Part shown: piece after piece, positions 1 to 6,024 of the stretch | How the letters are laid out: each line of letters opens with the position of its first letter | Numbering within the stretch: the stretch's first letter is position 1 | Origin: Clostridia bacterium BRH_c25 | GTDB taxonomy: Bacteria > Bacillota_A > Clostridia > Lutisporales > Lutisporaceae | NCBI GenBank assembly: GCA_001515955.1 | Contig: LOES01000154.1 | Location: 1 to 7,064 of the forward strand | Reading direction: 5' to 3' | DNA: 7,064 nt | Translations under genes and position numbers: made by a program | The notes under the pieces: generated by a model | Databases searched by the model: none | Told to the model about the DNA's origin: nothing | The model's input: only the letters and a program-made list of their open reading frames with translations

Positions 1-338
1 TCCCTTATTACGTTAACAAGAAACCCATAGGCACCTGCTTCGATTCCATACATTTGTGTCAGATAAGCGCCTGTAATACTGTAATAGCTCATTCCTCCAG
101 CAGCAGTGATAGTTATGTAAGTTGGCATGCCCAATATAATTCCTGAGATATATTCGCCTGCCAAACTTCCGGCAATGATTGCAACCGGAATCAAAACAAT
201 TTTCCAGCTTAAGATACGGATATATTGAAATACAGTACGGTTCATTCCAAAGCTGATCCCAACACCGGTATAAAGGATAATCAAGGATCCAACAAGAGTG
301 TAGTTCATAATAAAAACCAATTCGGTGGCACTTACCAT
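1..338 (-). CDS. LysO/DUF340-family membrane transporter, N-terminal part (partial at left edge)
   Basis: The reverse strand is open from ATG at 338-336 to the window edge, giving 112 residues without a stop; the C-terminus lies outside. Two hydrophobic helices are visible (about residues 7-32 and 47-72), followed by a Gly/Tyr-rich segment, AAGGMSYYSITGAYLTQ. This corresponds to the conserved region of the lysine exporter LysO (DUF340) that in E. coli reads roughly ASGFGWYSLSGILLTE. The family moves amino acids, lysine in E. coli, across the inner membrane. Compared with the roughly 300-residue E. coli protein, this one starts at the second half, so it is a short or split form. An in-frame TAG lies upstream (363-365) with no other start between, and no Shine-Dalgarno site precedes the ATG. 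The gene is divergent from the LacI regulator. The family call is firm; the substrate is unknown. Confidence 0.75.
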   Translation of the reverse strand, partial: MVSATELVFIMNYTLVGSLIILYTGVGISFGMNRTVFQYIRILSWKIVLIPVAIIAGSLAGEYISGIILGMPTYITITAAGGMSYYSITGAYLTQMYGIEAGAYGFLVNVIR

Positions 339-350
339 ACGATTGTTAGT

Positions 351-379
351 TTTATAACTATCCTAAAATCGATTGACAA
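351..379 (-). promoter_or_regulatory. Predicted sigma-A promoter of the left LysO-like gene
   Basis: On the minus strand there is TTGTCA (379-374), a 17-nt spacer and TATAAA (356-351), each box one mismatch from consensus. Transcription would begin near 344, leaving only about six bases before the ATG at 338. The message would be almost leaderless, which agrees with the missing Shine-Dalgarno site. The -35 box lies on the same bases as the -35 box of the divergent regulator promoter. Confidence 0.6.
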
Positions 380-402
380 AGAGAAATGTTGTGTGCTATC
401 TT
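373..402 (+). promoter_or_regulatory. Predicted sigma-A promoter of the LacI-family regulator
   Basis: A perfect -35 box TTGACA (373-378) is followed, after 18 nt, by TATCTT (397-402). The -10 is preceded by TGC at 394-396, which makes an extended -10 and compensates for the weaker hexamer. The start site would be near 409, just before the operator-like palindromes at 415-452. A repressor bound there could block initiation or elongation. The regulator would have a leader of about 105 nt. Confidence 0.6.
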
Positions 403-414
403 AAAACTATGGAT

Positions 415-430
415 TGTTTACCGGTTAACT
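415..430. promoter_or_regulatory. Candidate LacI-type operator (site A)
   Basis: The sequence TGTTTACCGGTTAACT is a near-palindrome centred on CG, with 6 of 8 base pairs symmetric, as expected for LacI-family operators. It matches the site at 1610-1625 in 12 of 16 positions. It lies just downstream of the predicted regulator start site, a usual place for autorepression, and upstream of the divergent LysO promoter. Confidence 0.55.
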
Positions 431-436
431 AACTAT

Positions 437-452
437 AATAAACCGATAAAAT
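437..452. promoter_or_regulatory. Candidate weaker operator (site B)
   Basis: This 16-bp stretch contains AACCGATAAA (441-450), identical to the strong half-site in the transporter promoter, but its other half is degenerate (11 of 16 matches to 1610-1625). Its centre is 22 bp from the centre of site A, about two helical turns, so two dimers could bind on the same face. It may be an auxiliary site. Confidence 0.4.
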
Positions 453-514
453 TACATCATTATTCATCAAATTAGTAATAATTCGGCTAATAATCTGAAT
501 TAAGAGGTAAAAGA

Positions 515-1534
515 ATGGAAAAGCAATCAACCATTTCAGATATTGCTAAAGCTGTAGGGGTTTCCAAAACTACAATATCCCGATACCTTAATGGTCATTA
601 CGAGTATATGTCTGCTATAACCAAGGCAAAAATTGAAGAAGCTATTCGTGATTCAAATTATAGTCCTAATAGCCTTGCGCGAGGGCTAAAGTCCAAACGT
701 AGCGGTCTTATTGGAATTGTTGCCAATACCCTACAGTATCAGGTTGCTGCTATGTTTGTCCGCGGAATCCACGACGTATGTGTTGACAATGGATACGGTA
801 CCATAATTTGTTGCAGTGACAATATACTGTCACGCGAAACCAAAGAATTGAAGATGTGCCTAAGCCAACAGGTGGATGGCATTGCACTTATTCCGGTTAA
901 TCTGGATTGTAAATATTATCATCAGATTTATGAAAATGGCACTCCGATTGTAATGTGCAATCGTTATCGTGAAGATTGGAAGTATGATGGAGTCTATGTG
1001 GACAATGTAGCACTTACCCGGCGGACATTGAAACATATGCTGGACAACGGATATACGCGTATTGCTTTTTTTACTGACAGCAATCTTCGGGAAAGTAATA
1101 AAACTTTCCGTGAAGAAGCTTTTGTAGAATTTACTAATCAATACTGCGGTATTAATGGAAGAGAATTGATTTATAATATAGAGCAAAGTTCAGAGTTGGT
1201 GCAACAATCAATTCAGGATTTTGAGCAGCGTTTTCCCAATAACCGCAAGGCTATTTTTGCTATTAACACAAATACGTTATTTATTACTTTACGCGAGATT
1301 AAGAAGTTAGGCCAAAGAATTCCTGAGGACATCGGAATCTGCGGTTATGACTTGCTTGGCTGGGCTGAAATGGTTCCCCCTGGTATTACTACGCTTCAGC
1401 AGCCATTTTATGATTTGGGAGTTACTGCAGGTCGCCAGATTATTAAGCGCATAAACAATCACAACGTTTATGCGCCGGATGAAATCTGGCTTAATGGATC
1501 GATTAATATGCGAGATTCGACAAAGATGTTTTAG
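515..1534 (+). CDS. LacI/GalR-family transcriptional regulator
   Basis: The 339-residue protein has the full LacI-family length. An N-terminal helix-turn-helix spans about residues 7-26 (ISDIAKAVGVSKTTISRYLN). A hinge at 51-60 (PNSLARGLKS) carries the minor-groove Leu58. A periplasmic-binding-protein-like effector domain follows from about 64 (GLIGIVAN) to the end, with family signatures VDN (162-164) and GYDLLGW...PPGITTLQQP (277-297). The family usually acts as a dimeric repressor released by a sugar or acid; the effector here cannot be read from the sequence. Shine-Dalgarno AGAGG (503-507) lies 7 nt before ATG 515, supporting this start. Matching palindromes lie in its own leader and over the promoter of the downstream transporter operon, so it probably controls itself and that operon. 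The SKTTISRYLNG...YEYMS pattern recalls KdgR-like Firmicute regulators, but I do not assign a name. Confidence 0.93.
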   Translation: MEKQSTISDIAKAVGVSKTTISRYLNGHYEYMSAITKAKIEEAIRDSNYSPNSLARGLKSKRSGLIGIVANTLQYQVAAMFVRGIHDVCVDNGYGTIICCSDNILSRETKELKMCLSQQVDGIALIPVNLDCKYYHQIYENGTPIVMCNRYREDWKYDGVYVDNVALTRRTLKHMLDNGYTRIAFFTDSNLRESNKTFREEAFVEFTNQYCGINGRELIYNIEQSSELVQQSIQDFEQRFPNNRKAIFAINTNTLFITLREIKKLGQRIPEDIGICGYDLLGWAEMVPPGITTLQQPFYDLGVTAGRQIIKRINNHNVYAPDEIWLNGSINMRDSTKMF

Positions 1535-1575
1535 CGTGCTTAAGCAAACGAGATAGCAATTAAACACCATAAACT

Positions 1576-1593
1576 TGGGCTATTATGCGCCCA
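1576..1593 (+). terminator. Weak hairpin after the regulator gene, possible terminator
   Basis: TGGGC (1576-1580) and GCCCA (1589-1593) form a 5-bp GC-rich stem around an 8-nt loop. The flanks AAACT and AGTTT can pair further across a small bulge. The bases after it are only moderately U-rich (TTTAGTTTATCGG). It lies 42 nt after the regulator stop codon and just before the transporter promoter, so a leaky terminator is plausible. Confidence 0.35.
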
Positions 1594-1597
1594 TTTA

Positions 1598-1625
1598 GTT
1601 TATCGGTTTTGTTAACCGATAAACA
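1598..1625. promoter_or_regulatory. Operator region of the transporter operon: perfect 11-bp inverted repeat
   Basis: Arms GTTTATCGGTT (1598-1608) and AACCGATAAAC (1614-1624) are exact inverted copies separated by 5 nt. The right arm lies within the LacI-type 16-mer TGTTAACCGATAAACA (1610-1625, 6 of 8 pairs symmetric), which matches the site in the regulator's own leader in 12 of 16 positions. The left arm contains a second, oppositely oriented 11 of 16 match (1597-1612). The block covers the -35 box of the predicted promoter, so a bound regulator would exclude RNA polymerase. A terminator role is less likely because the arms are AT-rich and a good promoter overlaps them. Confidence 0.65.
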
Positions 1626-1637
1626 TGTTTACATAAT
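1609..1637 (+). promoter_or_regulatory. Predicted promoter of the TTT/catabolic operon
   Basis: TTGTTA (1609-1614), an exact 17-nt spacer and CATAAT (1632-1637) form a sigma-A-like promoter (4 of 6 and 5 of 6 matches). The -35 box lies inside the inverted repeat at 1598-1624. Transcription would start near 1644, giving a leader of about 113 nt before the binding-protein gene. Confidence 0.55.
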
Positions 1638-1680
1638 TCATAGCTATAAGAATCATTAGTAACTCCATCACAGTTAAAGC

Positions 1681-1691
1681 GAAAAGGAGGG
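1681..1691 (+). promoter_or_regulatory. Orphan strong Shine-Dalgarno sequence in the operon leader (STAB-SD-like)
   Basis: GAAAAGGAGGG is close to a perfect anti-16S complement but lies 66 nt before the real start codon. The only start at proper distance is TTG 1697, followed immediately by TAA. It resembles the STAB-SD elements known from Bacillus leaders, where 30S binding protects the message from 5' decay. The gene itself has its own Shine-Dalgarno site, AAGGAGGA at 1743-1750. The motif is visible; the stabilising role is inferred. Confidence 0.4.
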
Positions 1692-1756
1692 AAGTATTGT
1701 AATAGTATGGGTTCTATAGTGTTCCAAAACTAAGCAAAACTTAAGGAGGAATAATA

Positions 1757-2797
1757 ATGAAAAAGAAACTTTCCCTTGCCGTATGCATGTTGCTGGTTTT
1801 TGCTCTTGTTTTAACAGGTTGCAGTGGGGCTGCTTCTCCTGCTGCTTCACCGGACAGTTCCTCAGCCCCTGCTGCAAGTGCAACAGCATCTGCGGGTGAC
1901 GTTGATTGGCCAACCAAACCAATCACCCTGCTTGTCGGATACAGCGCCGGCGGCAGCTCCGATCTGGGAGCCCGTTTTCTCGCCACCGCACTGGAAAAAC
2001 AGCTGGGTCAGCCGGTCATCGTGGAAAACAAGCCTGGGAGCGGAAGCTGGGTAGCTTGGAACCAATTGCTTTATAACACGCCTAAAGATGGCTACACTTT
2101 TGCACTGACGAACCTGTCTGTTTTGTTCGGAGCTTATGATGAAAAAAATCCCCGCAAGGAAACGATGGATGATTTTGAATTGATGGCTAACCAGGCTATC
2201 GATTACCAGGTTATCGCCATTCGTTCCGATGAGACTCGCTTTACCGATTTCGCGAGCTTAGTCGAGTACTCCAAAAACAACGACCTGTTAGTTGCGGCTG
2301 CCAGTACCGGTATAACCAGCGGCGAAGGTTCCGTTGCAAAAATGATGGAGAAAGAATTTGGAAGCAAAATTACCCTTGTACCCGTTGAGGGCGCCAAAGA
2401 TGCAGAAACCATGTTCGTCAGCAAAAACACAGACATACTTTTTAACAATGTAGGAGATACGACTAACAGCCACAAAAAAGGCGATTACAAAGTAATCGTT
2501 GTGTTCGGCAAGGAGCGTTCCACCATGCTTCCGGATGTTCCAACAGCCATAGAGACTGGGCTATGCGATTATGTTTCTTTTTCTGCGAGAGGTTACGGCT
2601 ATGCCAAAGGGGTTGCCCCCTCTATCGTTGAGAAGATGACTGCCGCGCTTGCCAAAGCTATTGAAGATCCGGAATGTGTCAAAAATATGAATGATATGGG
2701 TGTAGAAATCAAGCTGTACACAGGGGATGAATATAAGGAACTTCTTCGGAATCAACTTGATACTAGGTTGGAAATTTGGGGTATCCCCAAAAAGTAG
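1757..2797 (+). CDS. Tripartite tricarboxylate transporter substrate-binding lipoprotein (TctC/Bug family)
   Basis: This 346-residue protein is the extracytoplasmic binding component of a TTT transporter. A lipoprotein signal peptide ends in the lipobox LTGC, with lipid-carrying Cys22. A Ser/Ala/Pro-rich tether follows (about 23-50), then the Bug fold. Family landmarks are WPTKPITLLVGYSAGGSSD (51-69, first ligand loop), VIVENKPGSG (87-96), KDGYTFAL (110-117), a Thr/Gly/Ser loop at 182-191 and PDVPTAIE (259-266). The usual ENRPGAGG is altered to ENKPGSGSW, which may affect ligand fit. Shine-Dalgarno AAGGAGGA lies 6 nt before ATG 1757. It is the first gene of the operon, 102 bp before tctB. Bug proteins bind carboxylates such as citrate, dicarboxylates and aromatic acids; the ligand here is not known. 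Confidence 0.95.
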   Translation: MKKKLSLAVCMLLVFALVLTGCSGAASPAASPDSSSAPAASATASAGDVDWPTKPITLLVGYSAGGSSDLGARFLATALEKQLGQPVIVENKPGSGSWVAWNQLLYNTPKDGYTFALTNLSVLFGAYDEKNPRKETMDDFELMANQAIDYQVIAIRSDETRFTDFASLVEYSKNNDLLVAAASTGITSGEGSVAKMMEKEFGSKITLVPVEGAKDAETMFVSKNTDILFNNVGDTTNSHKKGDYKVIVVFGKERSTMLPDVPTAIETGLCDYVSFSARGYGYAKGVAPSIVEKMTAALAKAIEDPECVKNMNDMGVEIKLYTGDEYKELLRNQLDTRLEIWGIPKK

Positions 2798-2826
2798 TCG
2801 GTCTTTCCGCGACCATCATCTTAAGA

Positions 2827-2866
2827 GGGCTGGCGCAACTGACTTATATTTTTTGAGTCAGCCCCC
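2827..2866 (+). promoter_or_regulatory. Intercistronic hairpin between the binding-protein and TctB genes
   Basis: CTGACT (2839-2844) pairs with AGTCAG (2856-2861). Alternatively GGGCTG (2827-2832) pairs with CAGCCC (2859-2864); the two stems share CAG and are mutually exclusive unless only the GGG/CCC part joins the first. No clear U-run follows (CATATTTGTAATTT), so it is more likely a 3'-end stabiliser or partial terminator than a full stop. Such elements often raise binding-protein levels over membrane subunits. Confidence 0.5.
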
Positions 2867-2899
2867 ATATTTGTAATTTCAAGGAAAGGAGATTCGCTT

Positions 2900-3379
2900 A
2901 TGAAAATCAAGGTACACCAGGACATATATGTCGGGATATTTATCATTCTGTGTTGTGCAGCTTTTTTCACAATGACCATCGGTCTTCCTACTGAAGCAGT
3001 CGTTTTCCCAGTATCGTTGTTGGCCATAATTGCGTTGCTTGCTCTCTGGATTCTATGGGATGGGGTTCGCAAGACCAAGGCAGCAACTGCCGAGCAACCT
3101 ATTGATAACCCAGTTTCCCTTTCTAAGATCAAAATTCCGTTTATAACTTTTCTTTATATTGCTGGTTATGTTGCTTTGTTCCGTTTTGCCGGTTATTTTG
3201 TCGCGACCATTGTCTTTATGATTGCGTTGATGAGGCGTTTTCGTCTGACTTCATGGAAACAGATTTTGCTCATCACCGCAGGCTTCGTTATCATTATCTA
3301 TACGATGTTTGTCAAACAGCTCAATGTACCGGTACTTGACTTTGGCTACCTTCAGCAAGTTGTCGAAGCTCGCTGGTAG
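2900..3379 (+). CDS. Tripartite tricarboxylate transporter small membrane subunit (TctB family)
   Basis: The 159-residue protein has the size and four-helix pattern of TctB. Helices lie at about 10-28, 34-54, 79-111 (long, probably two helices broken near Arg95-Gly98) and 121-140. A charged, Ala-rich cytoplasmic loop lies near 56-76. The segment after helix 1, GLPTEAVVFPVSLL, corresponds to the conserved Gly-x-x-x-x-Phe-Pro region of the family. TctB is a poorly conserved partner that assembles with TctA in the cytoplasmic membrane. Shine-Dalgarno GGAAAGGAG (2883-2891) lies 8 nt before the ATG. Position between TctC-type and TctA-type genes makes the assignment secure even though sequence conservation in this family is low. 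Confidence 0.9.
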   Translation: MKIKVHQDIYVGIFIILCCAAFFTMTIGLPTEAVVFPVSLLAIIALLALWILWDGVRKTKAATAEQPIDNPVSLSKIKIPFITFLYIAGYVALFRFAGYFVATIVFMIALMRRFRLTSWKQILLITAGFVIIIYTMFVKQLNVPVLDFGYLQQVVEARW

Positions 3380-3438
3380 ATAAGGAATTGCGGCGGGCAC
3401 TCAATATAAAACTATATCAATGATAAAGGAGAAAAACT

Positions 3439-4956
3439 ATGAATGATATTATGGGCGCATTCGGACTTTTGTTTCAGCTCGATACCATGATTGCATTGGT
3501 AATTGGGGTATTAGGCGGCATAGTGATTGGCGCTCTTCCTGGATTCTCAGCCAGCATGGGAGTTGCACTTCTGATTCCAATTACTTTCGGCATGAGTCCT
3601 GTCGCAGGACTGGTTATGTTGGTCGCCGTTTATACTTGTGCCATTTACGGAGGTTCTATTACCGCCACACTCTGCCACACCCCTGGCACACCTGCTTCGG
3701 CGGCTACTGCTATCGATGGCTATCAACTCACCCTTCAAGGGCGCGGCATGGAAGCGGTGGGCGTTTGTACCGTATCATCAATGATTGGTGGGGTAGTGGG
3801 TTCGCTGGCTCTTATTTTTATTGCACCTCCCCTAGGACTTTTTTCACTGAAATTCTCGTCTCTCGAGTTTTTTATGATGGCGGTATTTGGGCTGACCATC
3901 ATCGGCAGCCTAGCGGGTGAATCAGTAGTCAAGGGAATGTTTTCCGGCATCCTCGGTTTATTTTTTGGTGCGGCTGGTATTGATCTTATCACTGGCATTC
4001 CACGGTTTACATTCGGATTGATAGAGTTAGAGGATGGTATCAACTTTGTTCCTGCCCTTATTGGTATGTTCTCTGTGTCGCAGGTTCTGATACTGGCGGT
4101 TGACATTGCCAAGGGGCGCAAGAGTATCACGATGACCGAGAATATCACGGGGAATATTCTTCCACCATGGAAAGAGTTTAAAGCATTGATTCCAACTATT
4201 ATCCGTTCTTCGATTATCGGAACAATTACCGGCATCATTCCTGCGGCAGGGGCTGGTATCTCATCATGGGTCTGCTATGCTCTCGGCAGGAAATTTTCAA
4301 AGCATCCTGAGAAGTTTGGCAAGGGTGCATTGGAAGGTGTTGCTTCTTCTGAAACAGGCAACAACGCGGCGACAGGAGGTGCGTTGATCCCACTGCTGAC
4401 ACTGGGACTTCCTGGAAGCAGTGTGGCGGCAATCTTGCTTGGCGGACTGATGATTCATGGATTAGTCCCTGGTGTGGAAATGTATACCAAAAACGCCTCT
4501 ATAACTTATGCCATCAGTATGGGCTTTTTATTAGCCAACATCCTGATGGGACTAATCGGTCTTGCGATAGCGCGCTATGTCGCCAAAGTAAGCACTATTA
4601 AGCCAGCCATTTTGTGCCCGATCATCATCGCGCTGTCGTCTATAGGCTGCTATGCCATCCGTAACAGTATGTTTGACGTTTATATAATGTTGATATTTGG
4701 CTTCATTGGTTATATGCTCCGTATCACCGGTTTTGCAACTGCACCCCTTGTGCTTGGCATGGTACTCAGTCCCATCGCCGAGAGCAACTGGCGTCGTGCA
4801 CTAATTTTGTCTCGCGGTGACATAGTTTCCTACTTCTTCACCCGACCCATCAGCATAGTGCTTGTTGTGTTTGTTATTGCATCTTTATTTGCACCGCTAC
4901 TCATGAATGTGGTCAACAAGAAGTCTAAGGGCTCGGTATCCGGCATCATGAGCTGA
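3439..4956 (+). CDS. Tripartite tricarboxylate transporter large membrane subunit (TctA family)
   Basis: At 505 residues this has the normal TctA length and about ten or more hydrophobic segments. It forms the sodium- or proton-driven translocation channel. Both TctA signature repeats are present. The first, at about 31-95, includes [17 protein letters not shown] and [15 protein letters not shown]. The second, at about 297-345, includes [20 protein letters not shown] and [15 protein letters not shown]. The two Gly/Pro-rich hairpins are likely to line the substrate site. The C-terminus ends in a short Lys-rich tail (494-497). Shine-Dalgarno AAAGGAG (3425-3431) lies 7 nt before the ATG. It is separated from tctB by 59 bp and from the dehydrogenase gene by 47 bp, with no obvious terminator in either gap, so the five genes are probably one transcript. 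Confidence 0.96.
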   Translation: MNDIMGAFGLLFQLDTMIALVIGVLGGIVIGALPGFSASMGVALLIPITFGMSPVAGLVMLVAVYTCAIYGGSITATLCHTPGTPASAATAIDGYQLTLQGRGMEAVGVCTVSSMIGGVVGSLALIFIAPPLGLFSLKFSSLEFFMMAVFGLTIIGSLAGESVVKGMFSGILGLFFGAAGIDLITGIPRFTFGLIELEDGINFVPALIGMFSVSQVLILAVDIAKGRKSITMTENITGNILPPWKEFKALIPTIIRSSIIGTITGIIPAAGAGISSWVCYALGRKFSKHPEKFGKGALEGVASSETGNNAATGGALIPLLTLGLPGSSVAAILLGGLMIHGLVPGVEMYTKNASITYAISMGFLLANILMGLIGLAIARYVAKVSTIKPAILCPIIIALSSIGCYAIRNSMFDVYIMLIFGFIGYMLRITGFATAPLVLGMVLSPIAESNWRRALILSRGDIVSYFFTRPISIVLVVFVIASLFAPLLMNVVNKKSKGSVSGIMS

Positions 4957-5003
4957 CATTTTTACAGCCATACAACTTAGAATCATACAAGGGAAGTGTT
5001 TAT

Positions 5004-6008
5004 ATGAAAAAAATTGCATTATATGGGACATTCAATCCTGCAGCTAAAAATATGTTTCGAGACAAACTACCAAAAGAATTTGAGATCGTTGAGTTTGATT
5101 CCCCTGACGAATTTTACAAGCTCAAGGATGTTGAATATATAGTTAACCGATCCTTTGCAATAGATGAAGAGGTGTTTAACCATGCGCCACGACTGACTCT
5201 GCTGCAAAAGTGGGGTGCGGGCTATGACAAAATTGATATAAAAGCCGCAGGAGAACGCGGTATATCAGTGGCTGTTTGTCAGGGTGTCAACTCGATGCCT
5301 GTTGCTGAAATTACCGTATTACATATGCTTGCTGTTTACCGCAATCTGCTTCCTCTAGCCAATAAAATTAAGGACAACGTCTGGGCTCGGGATGAATATG
5401 CTAAAAAGTCTTACATGATTAATGGAAAGACTGTTGGTCTTTTAGGTCTTGGAAGCATTGGACAACGTGTTGGTATGATTGTAAAAAGAGGCTTTGGTGC
5501 TGAAGTGCAATATTACGACTTGCACCGCATGCCAGAAGAAAAAGAAATGGCTATTGGTTTCAAATACGTTGACTTTGATACTTTACTGCGGACCTCCGAT
5601 ATTATCAGCCTTCATGTACCTCTGCTTGACAGTACACGTAATATGATTAATCGTGAAAGCTTTGCTAAAATGAAGTCTACAGCTATTATTATCAATACAT
5701 CACGTGGCGGTATCATTGATGAGGAGGCTCTGATAGAAGCACTTCAGAAGCAGGTCATTGCCGGCGCAGGTCTTGATACCTTTGCCAATGAACCGCTTGA
5801 TGCATCTTCTCCACTGCTTCAGCTTGAAAATCTTGTTGCCACGCCACATTGTGGTGGCAATACCGCTGATAATGATATTAATATGGTGGCCTGTTGTATT
5901 GATAATATCCTAAAGTATGACAGAGGTGATGGTCTGAAACCACCGATTCTTGTCAATCAAGAGTTTTTATATGTCTATCGTCCGTTACATAACAGAATTT
6001 TCAATTGA
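5004..6008 (+). CDS. D-isomer-specific 2-hydroxyacid dehydrogenase, NAD-dependent
   Basis: The 334-residue protein has the two-domain fold of this family. The dinucleotide motif GLGSIG (148-153) is followed by Asp172 at the end of the second strand (YYDLHR), which favours NAD over NADP. The catalytic set is complete: Arg234 (NTSRGG), Glu263 (ANEPL) and His282 (TPHCGG). In the substrate domain, WGAGYDKID (70-78) is the usual loop that holds the substrate carboxylate. The enzyme would interconvert a 2-hydroxy acid and its 2-oxo acid in the cytoplasm. Shine-Dalgarno GGGAAG (4991-4996) lies 7 nt before the ATG. Sitting after a carboxylate transporter and before an RraA-type lyase, it probably oxidises the imported acid. 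Glyoxylate/hydroxypyruvate reductase and phosphoglycerate dehydrogenase are relatives, but the context argues against a housekeeping serine-pathway role. Exact substrate unknown. Confidence 0.92.
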   Translation: MKKIALYGTFNPAAKNMFRDKLPKEFEIVEFDSPDEFYKLKDVEYIVNRSFAIDEEVFNHAPRLTLLQKWGAGYDKIDIKAAGERGISVAVCQGVNSMPVAEITVLHMLAVYRNLLPLANKIKDNVWARDEYAKKSYMINGKTVGLLGLGSIGQRVGMIVKRGFGAEVQYYDLHRMPEEKEMAIGFKYVDFDTLLRTSDIISLHVPLLDSTRNMINRESFAKMKSTAIIINTSRGGIIDEEALIEALQKQVIAGAGLDTFANEPLDASSPLLQLENLVATPHCGGNTADNDINMVACCIDNILKYDRGDGLKPPILVNQEFLYVYRPLHNRIFN

Positions 6009-6024
6009 AAGGGAGTCATATATT

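Noticed and set aside
481..500. Small hairpin ATTCGG/CTGAAT ahead of the regulator Shine-Dalgarno site
   Set aside because: The six-pair AT-rich stem includes a G-U pair and is too weak to claim a regulatory role.
815..833. Inverted repeat GTGACA/TGTCAC with a 6-nt loop
   Set aside because: It lies in the middle of the regulator coding sequence, is short, and has no relation to the promoter motifs, so chance is the simplest explanation.
1610..1625. CcpA catabolite (cre) site
   Set aside because: The ends TG...CA resemble cre, but the 16-bp length and inner AACCGATAAA do not fit the TGWAANCGNTNWCA spacing, and a local LacI regulator with a matching site explains it better.
1707..1733. An eight-codon upstream peptide (MGSIVFQN) as a leader peptide
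   Set aside because: The strong Shine-Dalgarno site ends 16 nt before its ATG, too far for good initiation, and the peptide has no run of a regulatory amino acid.
3735..4238. Long open frame on the minus strand opposite the TctA gene
   Set aside because: It lacks transmembrane or family features, has no ribosome site, and lies entirely opposite a strongly conserved gene whose codon pattern explains the open frame.
5004..6008. Naming the dehydrogenase as sulfolactate dehydrogenase or SerA
   Set aside because: The catalytic residues are common to the whole family. No sulfolyase gene is present, and the C-terminal ACT domain of many SerA proteins is absent.
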